Below, piece after piece: positions 1-11,760 of a stretch of 64,000 nt of DNA. The notes beneath the pieces were generated by a model, which saw nothing but the letters and a program-made list of their open reading frames with translations, searched no databases and was not told where the DNA came from. The stretch spans positions 35,540,697-35,604,696 of the forward strand of contig CM019701.1 of the NCBI GenBank assembly GCA_009760885.1, in the 5' to 3' direction. Origin of the DNA: Achatina immaculata. Taxonomy: Eukaryota; Mollusca; Gastropoda; Stylommatophora; Achatinidae. Every line of letters begins with the position of its first letter. The stretch's first letter is position 1. The position numbers and the translations under genes are program-made.

Positions 1-330
1 CAGGTTTTTTTTTTTTTTGCAGGAGCACAAGGACTAGAATGACAAATCAGCATAAAAAAAAGTTATTTCTTAAATTTTGATAACCAGTTCTTAATAATCC
101 CACTACACAGAAAATGGAAACAACAGAGATGCAGTTTAAGAGAAAGGTGCAGTATTAGCCAGGAAGGTCAGAAAAACAAATGAGGATGCTCACATAAAAG
201 CTATTGAACAATGAAAACTATATGTACAATGTAGAAATTATTCTGATTTGAACACTTTCAAACATCAGCTTGAATATCTTTAAAGAGTGCTGCTGTTTGC
301 CTTAGTCTGTTAAGATCACCATACAGCTTG
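1..330. other. unassigned AT-rich sequence
   Basis: A run of 14 T lies at 5-18. No coding frame, terminal repeat or recognised transposon was seen. It may be the 3' flank of the minus-strand LINE fragment that follows. Confidence 0.4.
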
Positions 331-1122
331 TCATGAATTGCTACAGGTGATGGCTAAGAGCGCCATATCGGTTCTTCAAAATTAAGGACAGTCCTGCAGT
401 AGGTGTTTGCTGTCATTTTGTCAGTATCATCAGTTGTGCCTGTCTTAAGCCTGTTAAACATGTGATGTATCAGTCTGTTGTGGCTTTTTCTGAGTCTAAA
501 GATCTTGACTTGTTCTTCTATGTTGAGCTGGTAGCAGGCATCATTCAGGTGTCCTGGGTGTTCTTTTCCCATTTGTTCTTCTGTTTAGCTTTTATCAGCA
601 TTTTAGTTTCATCATGTTGTGTCAGCCGGGGGGAGCTCTCCACCGCTCTTTGCCATTGCATGGACCTTCTCATTCCTTTGGCTATTACAGTGAGATGGTA
701 TCCACTGTACATTGACTCTTGCAAAGTTCGGCAACATGTTATATAGGGTCTCATGTAGTTCTCCAAGTTCTTTGTTTTCCCCACTCATCAGTGGTGTTAT
801 AACTGATAAAACATCTGTGAGCAGGATAACTTAGCTGCATACAACTTCCTTTGCCATCAAGATTAATTTGCTGTTTTCAGTGCTTCAGCCTCAGCTCTGA
901 AGTTGCAGAACTTTCCTGTTGCTACTGTCACTTTTATATTTGCACCACTGCTCAGCATCAAGAAAACTCCTGCACCTCCATTGTTGTATTGATTGCTGAC
1001 CCATCTGTGTAAGCATGGGTCAAGGTTCTGCTTGGATAATGTTCCTTGATGAAGTTATCTGTTAGAATCTTTCTGTTTTCTCCATGCAGGGCATGCAGTG
1101 TTGGGAATGATAGCCTTGGCAA
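331..1122 (-). mobile_element. non-LTR retrotransposon fragment with RNase H domain and C-terminal tail (broken)
   Basis: Read on the minus strand, this contains an RNase H-like start (Ala-Tyr-Thr-Asp-Gly-Ser-Ala, about 1015-994) with the expected catalytic Asp. After a frameshift comes a NFRAEAEAL motif (about 911-881) carrying the second acidic position. Further on is EQVKIFRLRKSHNRLIHHMF (about 520-460), which resembles the conserved C-terminal 'IFRLRTGHNRL' tail of RNase H-bearing LINEs. Reverse transcriptase and endonuclease parts are absent; the adjoining family A LINE at 1123 truncates it. Stops and frameshifts show that it is dead. RNase H sets it apart from the RTE-like families elsewhere in the window, which lack that domain. 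The clade (I, R1 or Loa-like) is not settled. Confidence 0.6.
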
Positions 1123-1921
1123 TTGCTATTCCATGAGTTCTCATTTAGCAAGAAATCTGGCTATAGTGTTATAGTCCATAACATAAAAAGGAGTGGAAAA
1201 GCTGTATGTCAGTCCATAAGAATAGTGAAGAGCAAAACCTTTTATCTTAATATGAAGAAAAGTAAATTGATGACAACTGACAAAACAAATAAGGTAGGTG
1301 AAATATATATCAGTGAGGAAAAATTGAAAGATGTTGAGAGTTTTGAATATCTTGGATCATTACTAACTAATAATGGAGGTACGGAGAGGGATATTAAAAG
1401 GAGAACATCAATCACTCTTCAGAAAGTAAAACAACTAAAGAATCTGTGGAGAGAACAGACAGAACTACAAAAATAAGATTTTTTTAAGGGCATGCATCTT
1501 TCCCATCTCAACATATGCCTGCGATACGTGAACACTTTAAAAAACAGCTGAGAAACACGTAAATGCCTTTATGGTACAGAAGAGTCCTTCATATATCATG
1601 GACAGAAAAGAACAAATATATCCATACTACAAGAACTTAATATTGAAGAAGGTTCACTAGTAAAGAGGATTCAGCAGAGAAAACTTAAATATTTTGGACA
1701 TATTAAACATCATGATAATTTAGAGAAAACTATCTTGGAAGGGTACATAATGGGAAAAAGAAAGAGAGGAAGACCAAGTCAAAGATGGCTGCACAACTTC
1801 ATTGATAATCTACAAGTGGATGCTTCATCAGCAGGCCATCTTTCTTACAACCGAGAGGCCTATAGGAGAGCTGTTGGAGAGGCAAAGTTCCGCAAGGGAC
1901 CTGCACATGACTGACTGACTG
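1123..1921 (+). mobile_element. RTE-like LINE family A, 3' fragment
   Basis: This is the C-terminal part of a family A polyprotein. A frame at 1123-1476 holds the post-reverse-transcriptase segment ESFEYLGSLLTNNG and RRTSITLQKVKQLKNLW. After frameshifts, 1630-1915 holds the tail with 'KYFGHIK', 'RKRGRPSQRWL' and 'AGHLSYNREAYRRAV'. It ends in a short TGAC-type tandem at about 1909-1920, as RTE elements often end in a microsatellite. The same segments recur at 3906-4241, 22900-24092 and on the minus strand at 32618-33400, which defines the family. It is 5'-truncated and not functional. Confidence 0.75.
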
Positions 1922-2099
1922 AGTGCACTAATCAGAAGACACAGGAAAACAACAAGTGATTAATTAGAAATGCCAGAGACCACATAAAATGAGAGGTTTG
2001 ATCACCAAATACTGTCAGTATAATGGATTCATGAATTTTAGTAAATGGTGATATTCATGTGTGTCATAGACACATGCTTAAAATAATTAACCTTGGAAA

Positions 2100-4250
2100 G
2101 CCAGAGAAAAATATTTTAGGGAAGTAACCAAACCAGGAGGAAAGAATAGAGTGGCTGCTTTTTACTTGGACAAATCAACATCAGAAGCATTACTAGGTTA
2201 CAATCCAGTAAGTGATAGAATTCTCAAAATCAGACTTAAGGACACTCTTAGAAATGTAACAATGATCCAGATATATTCACCTACATCAGCAGCAGAAGAA
2301 GAGGAAGTAAAAGACTTTTATAACACACTGCAAACGACAATAGACCATGTCCGGAAAAATGATATTGTATTAATAATGGGGGGTTTTAATGCAAAGATTG
2401 GTACAGAAAGAGCAGAAGATGAAGGATATGTTGTAGGGAAATTTAGCATAGGACATAAAAATGAGCCAGGTGACAATCTAATGGTGTTTTGCATGGAAAA
2501 TGAGCTCCTAACACACTTTTTAAACAACATCCAAGAAGACTTTACACATTGACAGCACCTGATGGGAAAACCAAGAATCAGATAGATTACATTTTATGCG
2601 AAGAAGGTGGAGATAAACTATAACATCAGCAAAAACTTTACCAAGATTGTAACACGGACCATGAGTTACTAATAGCAGACATGAAGATAAAGATAAAAAA
2701 GACAGTTATGAGATCAAGACCACTCCGCTTTGATCTTACAAAAATACCAGAACAATACGGTATAGAAGTGAAGAACCGTTTCGAAATCCTGATGGATGTA
2801 CAGGAGGAGATGAATTGGCTACGCAGGCCAGAGATATCTTAATAACAATAAGTAAAGACATGGTTCCAGTAAAGAAAACACAAAAGAATGGATGGATTAC
2901 AGCAGGCACACTAGAAATGATGAAACAACGTAGAGAAATGAAGACACAATGGAAAGTGACAAACAACAACAAAAAGGAATATAAATCTTTAACAAAAGAA
3001 GTATGAATAAACCATAAGAAAAAACAGAAAACAATACATACAAGATTGTTGTGAAAGAATAGAAGGACATCAGAAGTATGGAATAGTGAAATGTTTAAAG
3101 AAATGAAGACATTGACGAGAAATGTCACACCTAAGCTAAATGTAATTTGTGATGAGATGGGGAATACCTTGATAGAGACAGAGGAAATTCTAGAAAGATG
3201 GAAGGAATATTTCAGAGGAATGTATGAAACAACCGACTGTGGAAGCAGAAATCAACAGTGTGATTTATTATTGGAGGAGAAAGAACCCGAACCAACAATA
3301 AAAGAGGTTTTATGGGCAATAAAGAATCTGAAAAATGGTAAATCACCAGGATGTGATGAGATAATAGCTGAATTTATTAAAGCAGGAGGAAAGGAATGTG
3401 CAATAATCTATCATGCATTATGTAAAAAGATATGGCATTCAGGAATTTGGCAAAAAGAATGGAAAAGAACTGTATTCATACCACTGCCAAAAAAAGGGTA
3501 CATGAAATTATGCACAAACTACAGAACTGTTGCCCTGATTAGTCATGCCAGTAAAATCCTGTTAAAAATCATAATGGGTAGACTTTGTAAGAAAATAGAA
3601 GTCAATATGGTCCAGACTGGTTTCAGGCAAGGACAGGAGATCATATATTTAATGAGAGAGAGTTTAATGTGAATCCATGTTTATCCTTTATAGACTACTC
3701 AAAGTGTACAACACCAGAAACTTTAGGAAATAATAGGAAAAAAAGAGATTTCTGACACATGTGATACAATTAACATCACTGTTGTATATAGACCAACAAG
3801 CAGCAGTAAGAATAAATGGTGAAACAACAACTTGGTGTGACATAAAACAAGGGATCCGTCAAGGCTGCATATCTTCGCCTTAGTTATTTAATTTGTATAC
3901 TGAAAATGCTACAGAAGAATTCTTCAAATATCATGGACACAAAACAGAACATACTTCAAGAGCTTAATATTGAAGAAGGCTGGCTAGTAAAGAGAATTAA
4001 AGAGAGAAAACTTAAATATTTTGGACACATTAAACGTCATGATAATCTAGAGAAGACCGTCTTGGAAGGATACATAATTGGAAAAAGAAAGAGAGAAAGA
4101 CCAAGGCGAAGATGGCTGCAAGACATCATTGATGATCTGCAAATGGATCCATCAGCAGCAGGCCATCTTGCTCACAACCAAGAGGCCCACAGGAATGCTG
4201 TTAGGGAGGCAAAGTTCTGCATGGGACATGCAAATGAATGAATGAATGAA
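2100..4250 (+). mobile_element. RTE-like LINE family A, endonuclease plus reverse transcriptase, internally deleted
   Basis: This is the most complete family A copy in + orientation. The frame 2151-2552 (133 codons) is the later part of an apurinic-type endonuclease domain, with 'IYSPTSAAEEEE' and 'IMGGFNAKIG'; the usual Asp of the GDFN motif is Gly here. The frame 3091-3672 (193 codons) is the start of the reverse transcriptase, with 'LKNGKSPGCDEI', 'FIPLPKKG' and 'MVQTGFRQGQ'. Around 3850-3905 the 'GIRQGCISSP' box is joined to the C-terminal part, so the YADD catalytic segment is deleted. The frame 3906-4241 carries the C-terminal tail, and the element ends with a TGAA tandem (4231-4250). 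Many stops and frameshifts; an inactive relic. Confidence 0.8.
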
Positions 4251-4744
4251 CCAAACCATACAAATAAGCAGTTATCTGTGCAGGGAAAAAAAAATTGAAG
4301 AATGACCATTTCAGCAATTATTTGTTCATTTTAAAAAAATTGAGATGATATTTCTTGATGCTTGCCTCATTCATGCCAGAATTATTTTTGGCCTTGTGGT
4401 TTAATAAAATTTTTTCTGAATTTTTTTTTGTAAGCTGAGTTTTTGTGTACCTAATATAAACTTATCACATATCAGATTAAAGATAAGTGAACAAAGTATT
4501 CAATATTTTCTTAAGACCAGACTGAACAAAAATATTATAAAAGAGACAAGAATGATGGGAAAATTGTCTAATTACCTTTATTTCATGACCAGTATAATGT
4601 TAGGTACTAAATTTGTAGCCCTAGTAATTCTTTTTGCTGTGTTAAATTTTGAATAGAATATAAACAGGATTTACTAACATTTACTCCACTTTTACAATAT
4701 GACATTGCCCTGTTAAACTAATAAATATATGCTATAAATTAATT
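4251..4744. other. unassigned AT-rich intergenic sequence
   Basis: No frame, terminal repeat or known domain is recognisable between two LINE fragments. Confidence 0.4.
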
Positions 4745-5416
4745 TAAATAATGAAACTTCCCATTAATTGAGAAGGAAAAATATACATAGAAGAAACAGC
4801 TGTTGAAGAAGTAAACCAATTTGCATACCTCAGCAGCTACATAGACCATGATGGTGACACCAGAAAGGAAGTTAGAATTGCAAAAGCATCATTGTCCTTC
4901 AAAAATCTTGAGAAAATATGGTATTCAAAGTTATAAGTACAAAAACAAAGCTAAGATTATTCATTTCAATTGTAATACCCACACTCATTTATGCCCGCAA
5001 AAGCTGAAAAAACAACCAAAGAAATAGCCAACAAATTAGACTCATTTGAAAACAAATGCCTAAGAAAAATACCTTTGTATAGTGTAACAAATTCAAAAAC
5101 AATGCAGAGATAAGATAGATGATTGAACAACAACCTGTCTCCTGTTTGATCAGAAAAAGAAGATGGACATATGTCAGTCACATAATAAGAAGAAACAATC
5201 AGAGAATTCCAGAACAAGCTATCAAGTGGAACTCAACAGGCCAAAGAAAAAAAAGGTTGACCACTTGAAACTCTAAAGAGGACATTATTAAGATAAGCCA
5301 AATTAGTAGGCATAACATCCCTTGATTTAAAAGCTCACTGAAAACGGGGAAATTTAGTGAACTACCATGCGAACCCTTTGTGACTAACGGCACGGGAAGG
5401 ATTAAGATGTAAGAAG
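4745..5416 (+). mobile_element. RTE-like LINE family B, 3' fragment
   Basis: A broken + strand reading gives 'EEVNQFAYLSSYIDHDGDTRKEV', then 'LDSFENKCLRKI', then a C-terminal stretch equivalent to the family B tail ('RNNQRIPEQAIKWN', 'LKRTLLR', ending near 'TARERLR'). The same blocks occur at 9600-10095 and on the minus strand at 60237-60900. Multiple stops; only the region after the reverse transcriptase core remains. Confidence 0.7.
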
Positions 5417-5769
5417 AAGACTGAACAGATAATATACACAGTGAAAGAATTGTGGTGAGACATGGTAGTAGAACAGTAACTGAAAATGGGGATAGTCTGT
5501 GGCTTAAATGACTTGGTGTTTGGAAGGGCACTTTTTCCCAAATAAATAATAGCACATGTTAACTTGGTATTGACTAAACTATAATGACCGATTAGATCAC
5601 ATATTAATCAATTGTAGGTGCATATATTCATTACAAGAAGTAGAAGTGATAGAGGAGTACATGTGGCAAGTACAATCAGCAGAAAGTAGGACTGAACTGG
5701 TGTATGTCAAGATATATCAAGAAGTAAAAAATAATGAAATAGTACATTAAAAAAAATACCTTAAAAAAA
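5417..5769. other. unassigned sequence
   Basis: AT-rich, no recognised element. Confidence 0.35.
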
Positions 5770-5945
5770 ACAGATACCTTCACATACCTTGGCAGCATAC
5801 TAACATTTGGTGGAAGAACAAGAAGAGAGTAAAAATAAAGCCAGAGTAACTTTCATTAATCTTAGAAACATCAGGAATCTCTCTTTCTTCCCCCCCCCCC
5901 CCCAGCAGTACAGAACTGGAACCAAAATAAAATTGTACCAAACTT
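5770..5945 (+). mobile_element. small LINE-like fragment with a C14 homopolymer
   Basis: The + strand reads 'DTFTYLGSILTFGGRTREE', the conserved block that follows the reverse transcriptase core in RTE-type LINEs. It is interrupted by a run of 14 C at 5890-5903. Too short and broken to assign to family A, B, C or D. Confidence 0.4.
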
Positions 5946-5949
5946 TATT

Positions 5950-6275
5950 TACTAACGTGGATATTCCCTCTTCTGTCTCTTCACTGTGCATAGGGCTGCT
6001 TGTAGATTGACCTTTATCTGTCCTTTGCTTTCTTGGCCATCTTCCATGTCAGTTTACCAGCAGGGTCATTGGCATCAGTTAAGAAAATTTAAAGCACTAG
6101 AAATGCGGGCATACACACAGATAGAGTATGTATCATGGGCAGAAAAGAAATAGTGATTCTGAAAGACGAGAGTTTTTTAAAAATAGTTTTGATTTCTGAC
6201 ATTGTACTCTTTCCAACTGTCTTTTTACTTTTCATTGGCTTACCCAGCATAGTGAAATTTGTGATTGCTTAGTCA
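5950..6275. repeat. unclassified dispersed repeat, copy 1
   Basis: This stretch resembles 11025-11250 and 11995-12100. Shared landmarks are 'ctcttctgtc', 'cagtttacca gcaggg', 'aagcactagaaatg', a block reading 'ttttgatttctgacat' and 'gtctttttacttttc'. No coding capacity or terminal repeat was seen. Copy 3 lies right before CAP exon 12165-12247. Confidence 0.5.
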
Positions 6276-6700
6276 GTCACCATTCAAGGACATGGATGGA
6301 TACATGCATATTTTGATGTGCCCACACACAAAAAACACATGTACACTTTTGAATGGCAAGTGGTTAGTGAACTAATCTAGGCAAATGGGGAGGAGGGGTT
6401 GAATTGGCTGGAGGTGTCCCAGTCACCCACCTGTAGAAATGGGTACCCGACTTCTCCTGGAGTTGGGGGAGGAAAGGCAGCCAGACCACATCACCCTCTA
6501 GGAAAATATGGGCACTAGCAGCATATCCTAACACTGGCATGGCTACCGTGAAGGGTGAGCAGGCAATGAGCTGAGCTGATATCCTGAATGCACTCAGAGA
6601 AGGTAGTTGAATCGCAGATTCAAGCAGCAGTTCTGAATCTGCAACCATGAACAGATTGCTGGAACATAATGTCAGACATGGTGTAGCCAGACAAGAGCAC
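6276..6700. other. GC-richer unassigned segment, possibly SINE-like
   Basis: 6370-6660 is clearly less AT-rich than its flanks and contains 'gaaatgggtacccgac', a phrase typical of tRNA-related SINEs. A 94-codon minus-strand frame runs through it (6364-6648), but its composition looks incidental. The SINE identity is a guess from the phrase alone. Confidence 0.25.
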
Positions 6701-6829
6701 TACAGTGGGAACCAAAGAAAACTGGTTAATTAATCAACATAGAACTGGTAATGTCAGCTGCCAAACACTGGTGGAAATATTGAAAATGGAATCAGAGCAC
6801 TTAATGGACTTAATCATCCAATGTGTAAT

Positions 6830-7210
6830 GAGGGACTAAATGTTTACGAAGAATTAGAAAAATATTTTGGCCAAACACCATAAGAAATAACATCTTATTA
6901 GCAGAAATGCAGATGAAACCACTGACAACAGTTATTGAGGAAAGACGCTGGCGATGGTTGGGACATGTGCTACGAATGACTGACAACTCACTACCAAAAA
7001 TAGCACTAAGATGGACACCACAGGGGAACAGAAGTAAGGGTAGACCAAAAGAGACATGGAGAAGAACAACAGAAAGGATGTTGAGCAATAGAAGGCTCAC
7101 CTGGGCAAGAACAGAAAAAAAGGCAAAGGACAGGCATTTGGGGAAAACCCTTGTGGAAGCCCCATGTGCCCTGGGCACTTAAGGTTCAGAGAGAGAGAGA
7201 GTGTGTAATG
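6830..7210 (+). mobile_element. RTE-like LINE family C, 3' end
   Basis: The frame 6907-7182 encodes the family C C-terminus: 'RRWRWLGHVLRMTDNSLPKI', then 'NRSKGRPKETWRRT' and a final 'VEAPCALGT'. It is followed by a GA/AG tandem tail at about 7186-7204. Near-identical sequence lies on the minus strand at 14215-14560 and 27735-28060. The element is strongly 5'-truncated. It ends about 210 bases upstream of CAP exon 7417-7540, so it sits in the preceding CAP intron. Confidence 0.8.
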
Positions 7211-7416
7211 AGGACGATCCATCAGCTAACTAACCAACCATATCCCTATGTACCTCTAAGGCATGACAGGATTACATTTACTTACCTTACCTTACCTTAT
7301 GTATACACACAGTAAATGTTTTTATACATTCAATGATATGCACCAGATGTATAGGCAACTAAGTATTTGTACACAACATAACACCTTTTGCAACCTTCCT
7401 GAATTCACTTCAACAG

Positions 7417-7540
7417 GAATACCACAAGGACAACAAGAACATAGTTCTGGACAACGTGGATTTGAAACAGTCTGTTTATTTGTATAGATGTGATGGCTGC
7501 ATTGTCAAAATCCAAGGAAAGCTCAATTCCATTGTTGTTG
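7417..7540 (+). CDS. CAP: adenylyl cyclase-associated protein (CAP), CARP-domain exon, fourth from last
   Basis: CAP recycles cofilin-bound ADP-actin and promotes its nucleotide exchange in the cytoplasm; its C-terminal CARP domain is a beta-helix that binds ADP-G-actin. This exon encodes 41 residues plus one base. Readable blocks are 'EYHKDNKNIVLDNVDLKQ', matching the 'EYQ.NNKNLVIEDTE.KQ' stretch of CAPs, and 'VYLYRCDGCIVKIQGKLNSI', matching 'VYIF.C....VQIKGKINSI'. The acceptor is 'cacttcaacag' before 7417 and the donor is GTAAGT at 7541. It ends in phase 1 with a G that combines with AT of the next exon to give Asp. The previous exon, which should end in a 'KKW.V' motif, was not found. Identity rests on family knowledge and is strong because all four exons are colinear and in phase. 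Confidence 0.92.
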
Positions 7541-8138
7541 GTAAGTGTGCTAGTCAGAGTTTTAAGGCTGTTTTTAAGTGCAGCTAACATCAAGCAGCCC
7601 TACCTGCAGTTATTCTTTATTTAGTATGAAGCATTTATGTTGCATGGCTTAATCTATTTTCACGAAGTTTTGCTATTTTATTCATAACCACAAATTTAAG
7701 ATGTATCAAAAATGAAAATAGAGAACTAGGCAATACATATGCCAGTAAATGAGCTGTGAAAGAAATATAAAGTTATTTGATTGTTTGACTGCTTAAATCT
7801 TATAATGAGCTTCAAATAAGCAGCTGATTAATGTCCTGAAGAATGAATTTAAATAAAAAAGACACTAGACATCACAGATATTCACCAAAAAAATATGATG
7901 TAATGATATATGCATATGTTGGCAGAGAAAATTTCCCAGAAATCCTAAGAAAAATATTGGGACTAGTCATCACTAAATGAACATTTAATAACCTCAAGTA
8001 TTATTAAATAATATTAAATAATATGATAGATATCACCTAGACATACTTTGCATCGGTGAAATGCGGTGGCCAGAAACAGAGAAAAGAACTGCAGAAAACA
8101 GTAAGTTTTAATAAGTAATAAATACTCGTAAGTAAATA
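7541..8138. other. CAP intron, unassigned part
   Basis: AT-rich intron sequence between the donor at 7541 and the mariner insertion. No element recognised. Confidence 0.6.
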
Positions 8139-9087
8139 CGAGGGTCATACCAAAAGTTGTGAGTAAAAAAATTTTTTTTAATCAGAATTTATAGATTGAG
8201 AAAACATAAATGTATCATCTTAAGTTGCATCCTTTGCACTTCATGTAGAGGTCACATGACATCACCATTATTTGTCACATGACCACGCGGAGCTGAAACA
8301 AAATGGCAGGTGCTGAAGTTTCATTTCATCAACGTGCTATTATTGAGTTCCTTATTAAAGAGGAAATCCCCACTGCTGAAATTTACCAAAGACTTCAACT
8401 TGCTTATGGAGATATTTGTATGGGTACCAGCAGTGTTAGGAGGTGGGTGAAACATTTCGAAGACGGAAACACAAGCATCCAAGATATGCCTCGCAGCGGT
8501 TGCCCTCGAACTGCCTCCACTGAACACAAAGTGGAAGGTTTGACAACATCATTAAACAAGATAGACGTGTCACAGTATCTGAAATCGCTGTAAATCTTGG
8601 AATAGGACACAATGCAGTACAGGAAGTGATTGAAACCCTAGGCTATAGAAAAGTTTGTGCCCGCTGGGTCACACATTTGTTGACTGAAGATCACAAAGCT
8701 GTGAGAAAAGCTCTGCTCACCGGACAGCTGAGGAAATTCAGAAAGTAGGTTGGGAAATTCTTCCACACCCTGCCTATTGCCCCGACCTGGCACTCAGTAA
8801 TTACCATCTTTTGGGTTTTGTGAAAGAACAAATGCTAGACCATCACTACAACACCGGAGACCATGTCCAGAAAGCAGTGTGTCTGTGCCTTCGGTCAGCT
8901 GGAACTGAATTCTACGGGGAGAGTATTTTCAAACTTGCAGAGCGTTGGGAAAATGTGTACAGAGAAATGGAGATTACGTTGAAAGGTGAAGAAAAGGATG
9001 CAGAATAAGATGATACGTTTATATTTTCTCTATCTATAAACTCTGATTTTAAAAAAATTTTGCTCACGATTTTCGGTAAGACCCTTG
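8139..9087 (+). mobile_element. Tc1/mariner-family transposon, internally deleted, both terminal repeats present
   Basis: The left end (8139, 'CGAGGGTCATACCAAAAG') and the reverse complement of the right end (9087, 'CAAGGGTCTTACCGAAAA') form imperfect inverted repeats of about 35 bp. Both are flanked by TA (8137-8138, 9088-9089), the mariner target duplication. The frame 8303-8593 encodes the N-terminal helix-turn-helix region ('VSFHQRAIIEFLIKEEI', 'SVRRWVKHFEDGNTSIQD'). After a stop and a deletion, 8760-9008 encodes the C-terminus. The third catalytic acid of the DD34D triad should be the Asp in 'PDLAPSDYHLF'; here the motif reads 'PDLALSNYHLL', so it is Asn. The first two catalytic Asp regions fall in the deletion. 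At 949 bp versus about 1.3 kb for a complete element, it cannot make active transposase, though its ends could still be mobilised in trans. Confidence 0.88.
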
Positions 9088-9094
9088 TACATTC

Positions 9095-10095
9095 AGGCAG
9101 AGACGATGAGAAATACCAAGAAGAAGTGGGTATAATTATGTCAACAATAGCAGCAAAGAGCTTTACAGAATGGGAACCAGTGAACAGTCGTATATTAGGA
9201 GCATAATATAGAATAAGGCACAGGAGAAAGACAATGCTAAGTACCCACGAACAATGCACATGATGAAATAAAAGACGATTTCTATCACCAACCACAAAAA
9301 ATTAACAGGGTCACTAAACACGTCTTAATTGTCATATGGGAGACTTCAACACCAAGGTAGGAAAAGGTAACACTAACATAGAAAAAGTAATGGGGAAAGA
9401 AGGAATTGATATGGTAAATCAGAATGGAGAAGGATTAATTGAAATATATCTAACAAAGCATGGTCATTGAAGGAACAGTATTTCCACACAAAGAGATATC
9501 CATAAAACAATATAGATATCTTCAGATGATAGAACCAGAAACCAGATGAGCAATTCAGAACATATCTGATAGATGTAAGAGCATAGAGGAGTGCAGATGA
9601 AAGTTAAAATTAGAAAGGAGGTTAGAATTGCACAAAAATGAAGTTAAGATTATTCAAGTCAAATGTAATATCCACCCTTATTTATGCATGCACCCTCCTA
9701 TTTATTATATTTAAAGAAATAGAAATTAGACTCTTTTGAAAACAAATGCCTAAGGAAAATACTTGATATAAAGTGGAATGAAGAGCAGTGCACAGAGATA
9801 AGACAGATGAGTAAAACAACAGCCTGTCTCATGGGAGATCAGAAAAAGAAGATATACATATATTGGTCATGTGATGAGAAGAAACATCCAGGGAATTTCA
9901 AAACAAGCTATCAAGTGGAACACAACAGGCTAAAGAAAAAGAGGTTGACCACGTGAAACCGTAAAGAGGACATTGTTAAGAGAGGCCAGTTTAATGGGCA
10001 TAATATCCCTTGATGAGGTTGAAAAACTTGGCAAACTACCATGCGAGCCCTATGTGATGTTTAATGGCACGGGAAGAATAAACATTATTAAATAC
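9095..10095 (+). mobile_element. RTE-like LINE family B, endonuclease remnant joined to C-terminus
   Basis: 9160-9560 gives broken endonuclease-like readings, including 'MGDFNTKVGKGNTNIEKVMG' near 9340-9400, where the GDFN motif is intact. At about 9615 it jumps to the post-reverse-transcriptase tail ('KEVRIAQK', 'DSFENKCLRKIL', 'KQAIKWNTTG', 'LLREASLMGIISLD') and ends at 'MFNGTGRI' near 10080. The whole reverse transcriptase is therefore missing. It lies just downstream of the mariner in the CAP intron. Confidence 0.65.
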
Positions 10096-11024
10096 ATAAC
10101 ATGTTGTGTTTTACATTATCAGTTATTATTGTGTGGAGAATATTTTCAGCATGCAAAAACAGACATTAAGTAATGTGCATCAGGTGGGTTACAGTATGTA
10201 ATCAATTTTGACATTTAAAAAAAGTAAGATGTGAGCTGATGACAAAAGTTTGCTAAGTTTATGAAGAGCTAGTTTCTTGAGAGTGATTTGGACCTGGACA
10301 CATGGTTAGATACAGAAGTAAATGAAGTGAACACTCATAGTTGTGGGTGAGAGATGAGTATAATTCAAGTGTACATTTGTTTGAAATGAAATTAACCAAC
10401 CTATTAATTAGATTGTTTCTATTTGGTGGGTTCAGGTATTTTGATATGCCTAAAGTCATCAAGTGATGGAATTAAAGATGTATGAAGTATTTTACTGGAC
10501 AGCCTTCTTAACAAATTTCAGAATTGTTGAAGATAGAAAAGGACTGACAAAAGTGGAAATCTCAGTCTACAAGCAGCTCCAATTGTCTTGGGCACCAAAG
10601 GGACAAAAAAAAGAGAGAATAATCATGCCACGGAGTAGTGTTGAGCTACCTTTGAGATATTTGTGTGAATTACAATGTTATTTGAAAGACAAACAATAAA
10701 ACTACAGGAAAAAAGTCACTAATTTTTGTCATGATTTGATACAAGCAGATAGAAGTAATGATGGCAGACAATCTAGAATGCTTATTAAAAATTAACGATT
10801 GGCATAAATGTTAATAATAGTGATTGATATAAATATTAATCATAGTGAAATTTTTTTTTTTAACAACAATAAACATGTTTAAAACAGTCATGATAAATGA
10901 TATTGCTGTCGTTGCATCAGATGATGCAGTTGAAGATCAAATGTAACATAACATTTAAATGGTGACATTGCTATCACTGAACAGTAATATCAGTGGAATC
11001 TGGATAATGGTTGCATCCAGACAA
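10096..11024. other. CAP intron, unassigned part
   Basis: AT-rich. A 78-codon + frame at 10463-10699 has no recognisable domain and no CAP similarity, and it lacks a clear exon context. A T-run lies at 10852-10861. Nothing else supported. Confidence 0.45.
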
Positions 11025-11250
11025 GGATGTTCTCTCTTCTGTCACTTCAGTGCCGTGTGGATCAATATTTCAGTTTTTGTCTGTCCATTTCCATCTTCTT
11101 TGCTGTCTCCCATACCAGTTTATCAACAGGGATACTGACTTCAAGTAGGAAAATTTTAAGCACTAGAAATGTATATCATGAATAGAAATGAAGTCTGTGC
11201 TTCTGAAAGACTAAGAGCATAGTGAAGAGAGTTGCGCAGCATAGTGAAAT
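11025..11250. repeat. unclassified dispersed repeat, copy 2
   Basis: Similar to 5950-6275, sharing 'tctcttctgtc', 'accagtttatcaacaggg', 'aagcactagaaatg' and 'gcatagtgaaatttg'. Non-coding; type unknown. Confidence 0.5.
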
Positions 11251-11304
11251 TTGTTTGCATTAATGTAGATCTACAGGAACTTGTTTAAACATTGATGCTT
11301 ACTA

Positions 11305-11760
11305 ACCCTTTTGCTGCTAAGGACATGTTTAGACATTCTGCCATATCACTGCTAAGGACGTCTTAACACATTCCAGCGTGTAAACACTTTCTGTATTTTA
11401 CTAGTTGCTACTATAAACTACTATAGTTGTTTTTAAAAAAAATGGAGGAATCACAGTAGCTTTATGTCCCAGGACAGCTTTTTATTACTTTTGAGAATGT
11501 TGCATTTCTCAGAGGCACTTATATGTATGGCAGTCAGCTTTTCTGAGACACTTCCCATCAATAGAATCATCAACATCAAAGGAAAAATGCACATGAGATG
11601 TCGTGCATGTAAAAAATAAAAGACTGACAGAAAACAGGGTATATGTTTAAGACCCTGGTGTCACATTATGTGTTGCACCATACTTTGGAACATTTCATGC
11701 ACAAAACATTGAAAAAAGAATGGGTTTTTTTGTTGTTGTTGTTTTTTAATATTTTATGTA
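11305..11760 (+). mobile_element. possible piggyBac-like relic
   Basis: The left edge reads 'ctaacccttttgctgctaag', like a piggyBac-type terminus beginning CCCTTT next to a TTAA-like site. A diverged 'ctgctaaggac' motif recurs at 11350. In two frames, 11550-11740 gives the end of a piggyBac-type transposase: 'HFPSINRIINIKGKMHMRCR' followed by a Cys-rich region ('TLCVAPYFGTFHA') that resembles the C-terminal zinc-binding domain. The right terminus was not found and most of the transposase is missing. Moderate support only. Confidence 0.42.

Noticed and set aside
5890..5903. C14 homopolymer considered as a structural motif
   Set aside because: A single homopolymer run, common in eukaryotic repeats and error-prone in sequencing; no further structure around it.
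6364..6648. 94-codon minus-strand frame
   Set aside because: Composition and lack of domain suggest a non-coding, possibly SINE-derived segment.
10463..10699. 78-codon frame in a CAP intron, considered as an extra CAP exon
   Set aside because: No resemblance to CAP, and the flanking CAP exons already join in phase without it.
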